A stretch of DNA of 43,126 bases from assembly GCA_017853205.1 (NCBI GenBank), contig JAFMKB010000017.1:1-43126 (forward strand). The letters run 5' to 3'. The translations under genes were made by a program, and so were the position numbers. The stretch comes from Gammaproteobacteria bacterium (GTDB lineage Bacteria > Pseudomonadota > Gammaproteobacteria > Pseudomonadales > Pseudohongiellaceae). Below the pieces are notes generated by a model. It made no database searches. It was not told where the DNA came from and worked only from the letters and a program-made list of their open reading frames with translations. Below are positions 42,866-43,126 of the stretch, in pieces. Position 1 is the first letter of the stretch, and each line of letters starts with the position of its first letter.

Positions 42866-43126
42866 GTGCAGTTACTAGACCTCCGCGCCAAAATCCCCGT
42901 CGTCGATTTCGGCGGAACAGGCCCTATTATTCTCTTCTCGCATGCCAACGGCTACCCACCTCGCGTATACCGCGACCTACTTACGCGTCTGACGCGAGAG
43001 TATCGCGTGTTAGGGGTTGAGCATCGCCCCCTTTGGCAGCAAGACCCTTCGCAGCTCGATTCTTGGCAACGCTTCGCCGACGATGTTGCCGAGCTTCTCG
43101 ACGAATTAGACGAGCCTGTGCATGGC
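42866..43126 (+). CDS. Alpha/beta hydrolase, partial (cut by the window end)
   Basis: 87 codons from GTG 42866 to the window end without a stop; AAGGAG is about 11 bases upstream. The translation reads FSHANGYPPRVYRDLLTRL and VEHRPLW early and reaches ADDVAELLDELDEPVHG, the start of the nucleophile-elbow region. The oxyanion HANG motif and spacing are typical of alpha/beta hydrolases. The catalytic Ser should lie just beyond the window. It is divergent from the NfeD gene. Confidence 0.85.
   Translation, partial: MQLLDLRAKIPVVDFGGTGPIILFSHANGYPPRVYRDLLTRLTREYRVLGVEHRPLWQQDPSQLDSWQRFADDVAELLDELDEPVHG

Noticed and set aside
1..43126. CRISPR arrays, transposases, integrases and tRNA genes
   Set aside because: No direct-repeat arrays, transposase motifs or cloverleaf candidates were seen on either strand.

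Overview
The window looks like a chromosomal segment of a marine-type, Gram-negative gammaproteobacterium. This is an inference from gene content: a Pal lipoprotein, an FNR/Anr regulator, a TonB-dependent receptor, a QmcA/NfeD pair, ArfB, and many acyl-CoA catabolism genes in one moderately GC-rich region. There are no rRNA, tRNA, CRISPR or insertion-sequence features, and coding density is high.

Layout. 1-700: a short tandem repeat and an orphan pal gene (-). 1132-7897 (+): a heteromeric acyl-CoA dehydrogenase (ACAD) pair, a histidine-phosphatase-fold protein, an APH-fold kinase of the LvaA/ACAD10-11 type, an RhlG-like short-chain dehydrogenase and a split membrane/spermidine-synthase-like pair. 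7916-13585 (-): fnr with a self-directed FNR box, a universal stress protein behind a second FNR box, cardiolipin synthase coupled to a broken YbhP-type nuclease gene, a voltage-gated-type K+ channel and a stand-alone ACAD. 13840-25847 (+): a beta-oxidation run (thiolase, FadJ-like fusion, zinc alcohol dehydrogenase, second ACAD pair, DUF2237), then a class D beta-lactamase homologue, a secreted DUF305-LVIVD protein, a VOC protein and a membrane protein, closed by a terminator. 25871-34373 (-): a LivKHMGF-type ABC importer, S1/P1 nuclease, serine hydrolase and LLM flavin oxidoreductase in one tight run. 34503-35283 (+): arfB and a small exported protein, then a bidirectional terminator.

35369-38978 (-) is the most interesting part. 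It encodes a small membrane protein, a thioredoxin-fused protein, a two-part reading frame and a thiolase. The two parts are in the same frame and separated by one TGA, and reading through it gives the motif U-G-S-C followed by T-S-C. This matches the UGSC selenoprotein family, and a small hairpin at SECIS-like distance follows the TGA. Simple ORF callers would split or truncate this gene. The thioredoxin-fused neighbour is the obvious candidate reductant or partner.

39189-41360 (+) is a TonB-dependent receptor with a glycine-rich plug insertion. 41402-42738 (-) is a QmcA/stomatin plus NfeD pair. 42866 to the end (+) is the start of an alpha/beta hydrolase cut by the window edge.

As a whole the window is dominated by CoA-thioester catabolism: five ACAD subunits, two thiolases, a FadJ-like enzyme, an MDR alcohol dehydrogenase, an SDR and an acyl-CoA kinase candidate. 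A HAAT importer and a TonB receptor could supply substrates. The substrate itself cannot be read from the sequence.
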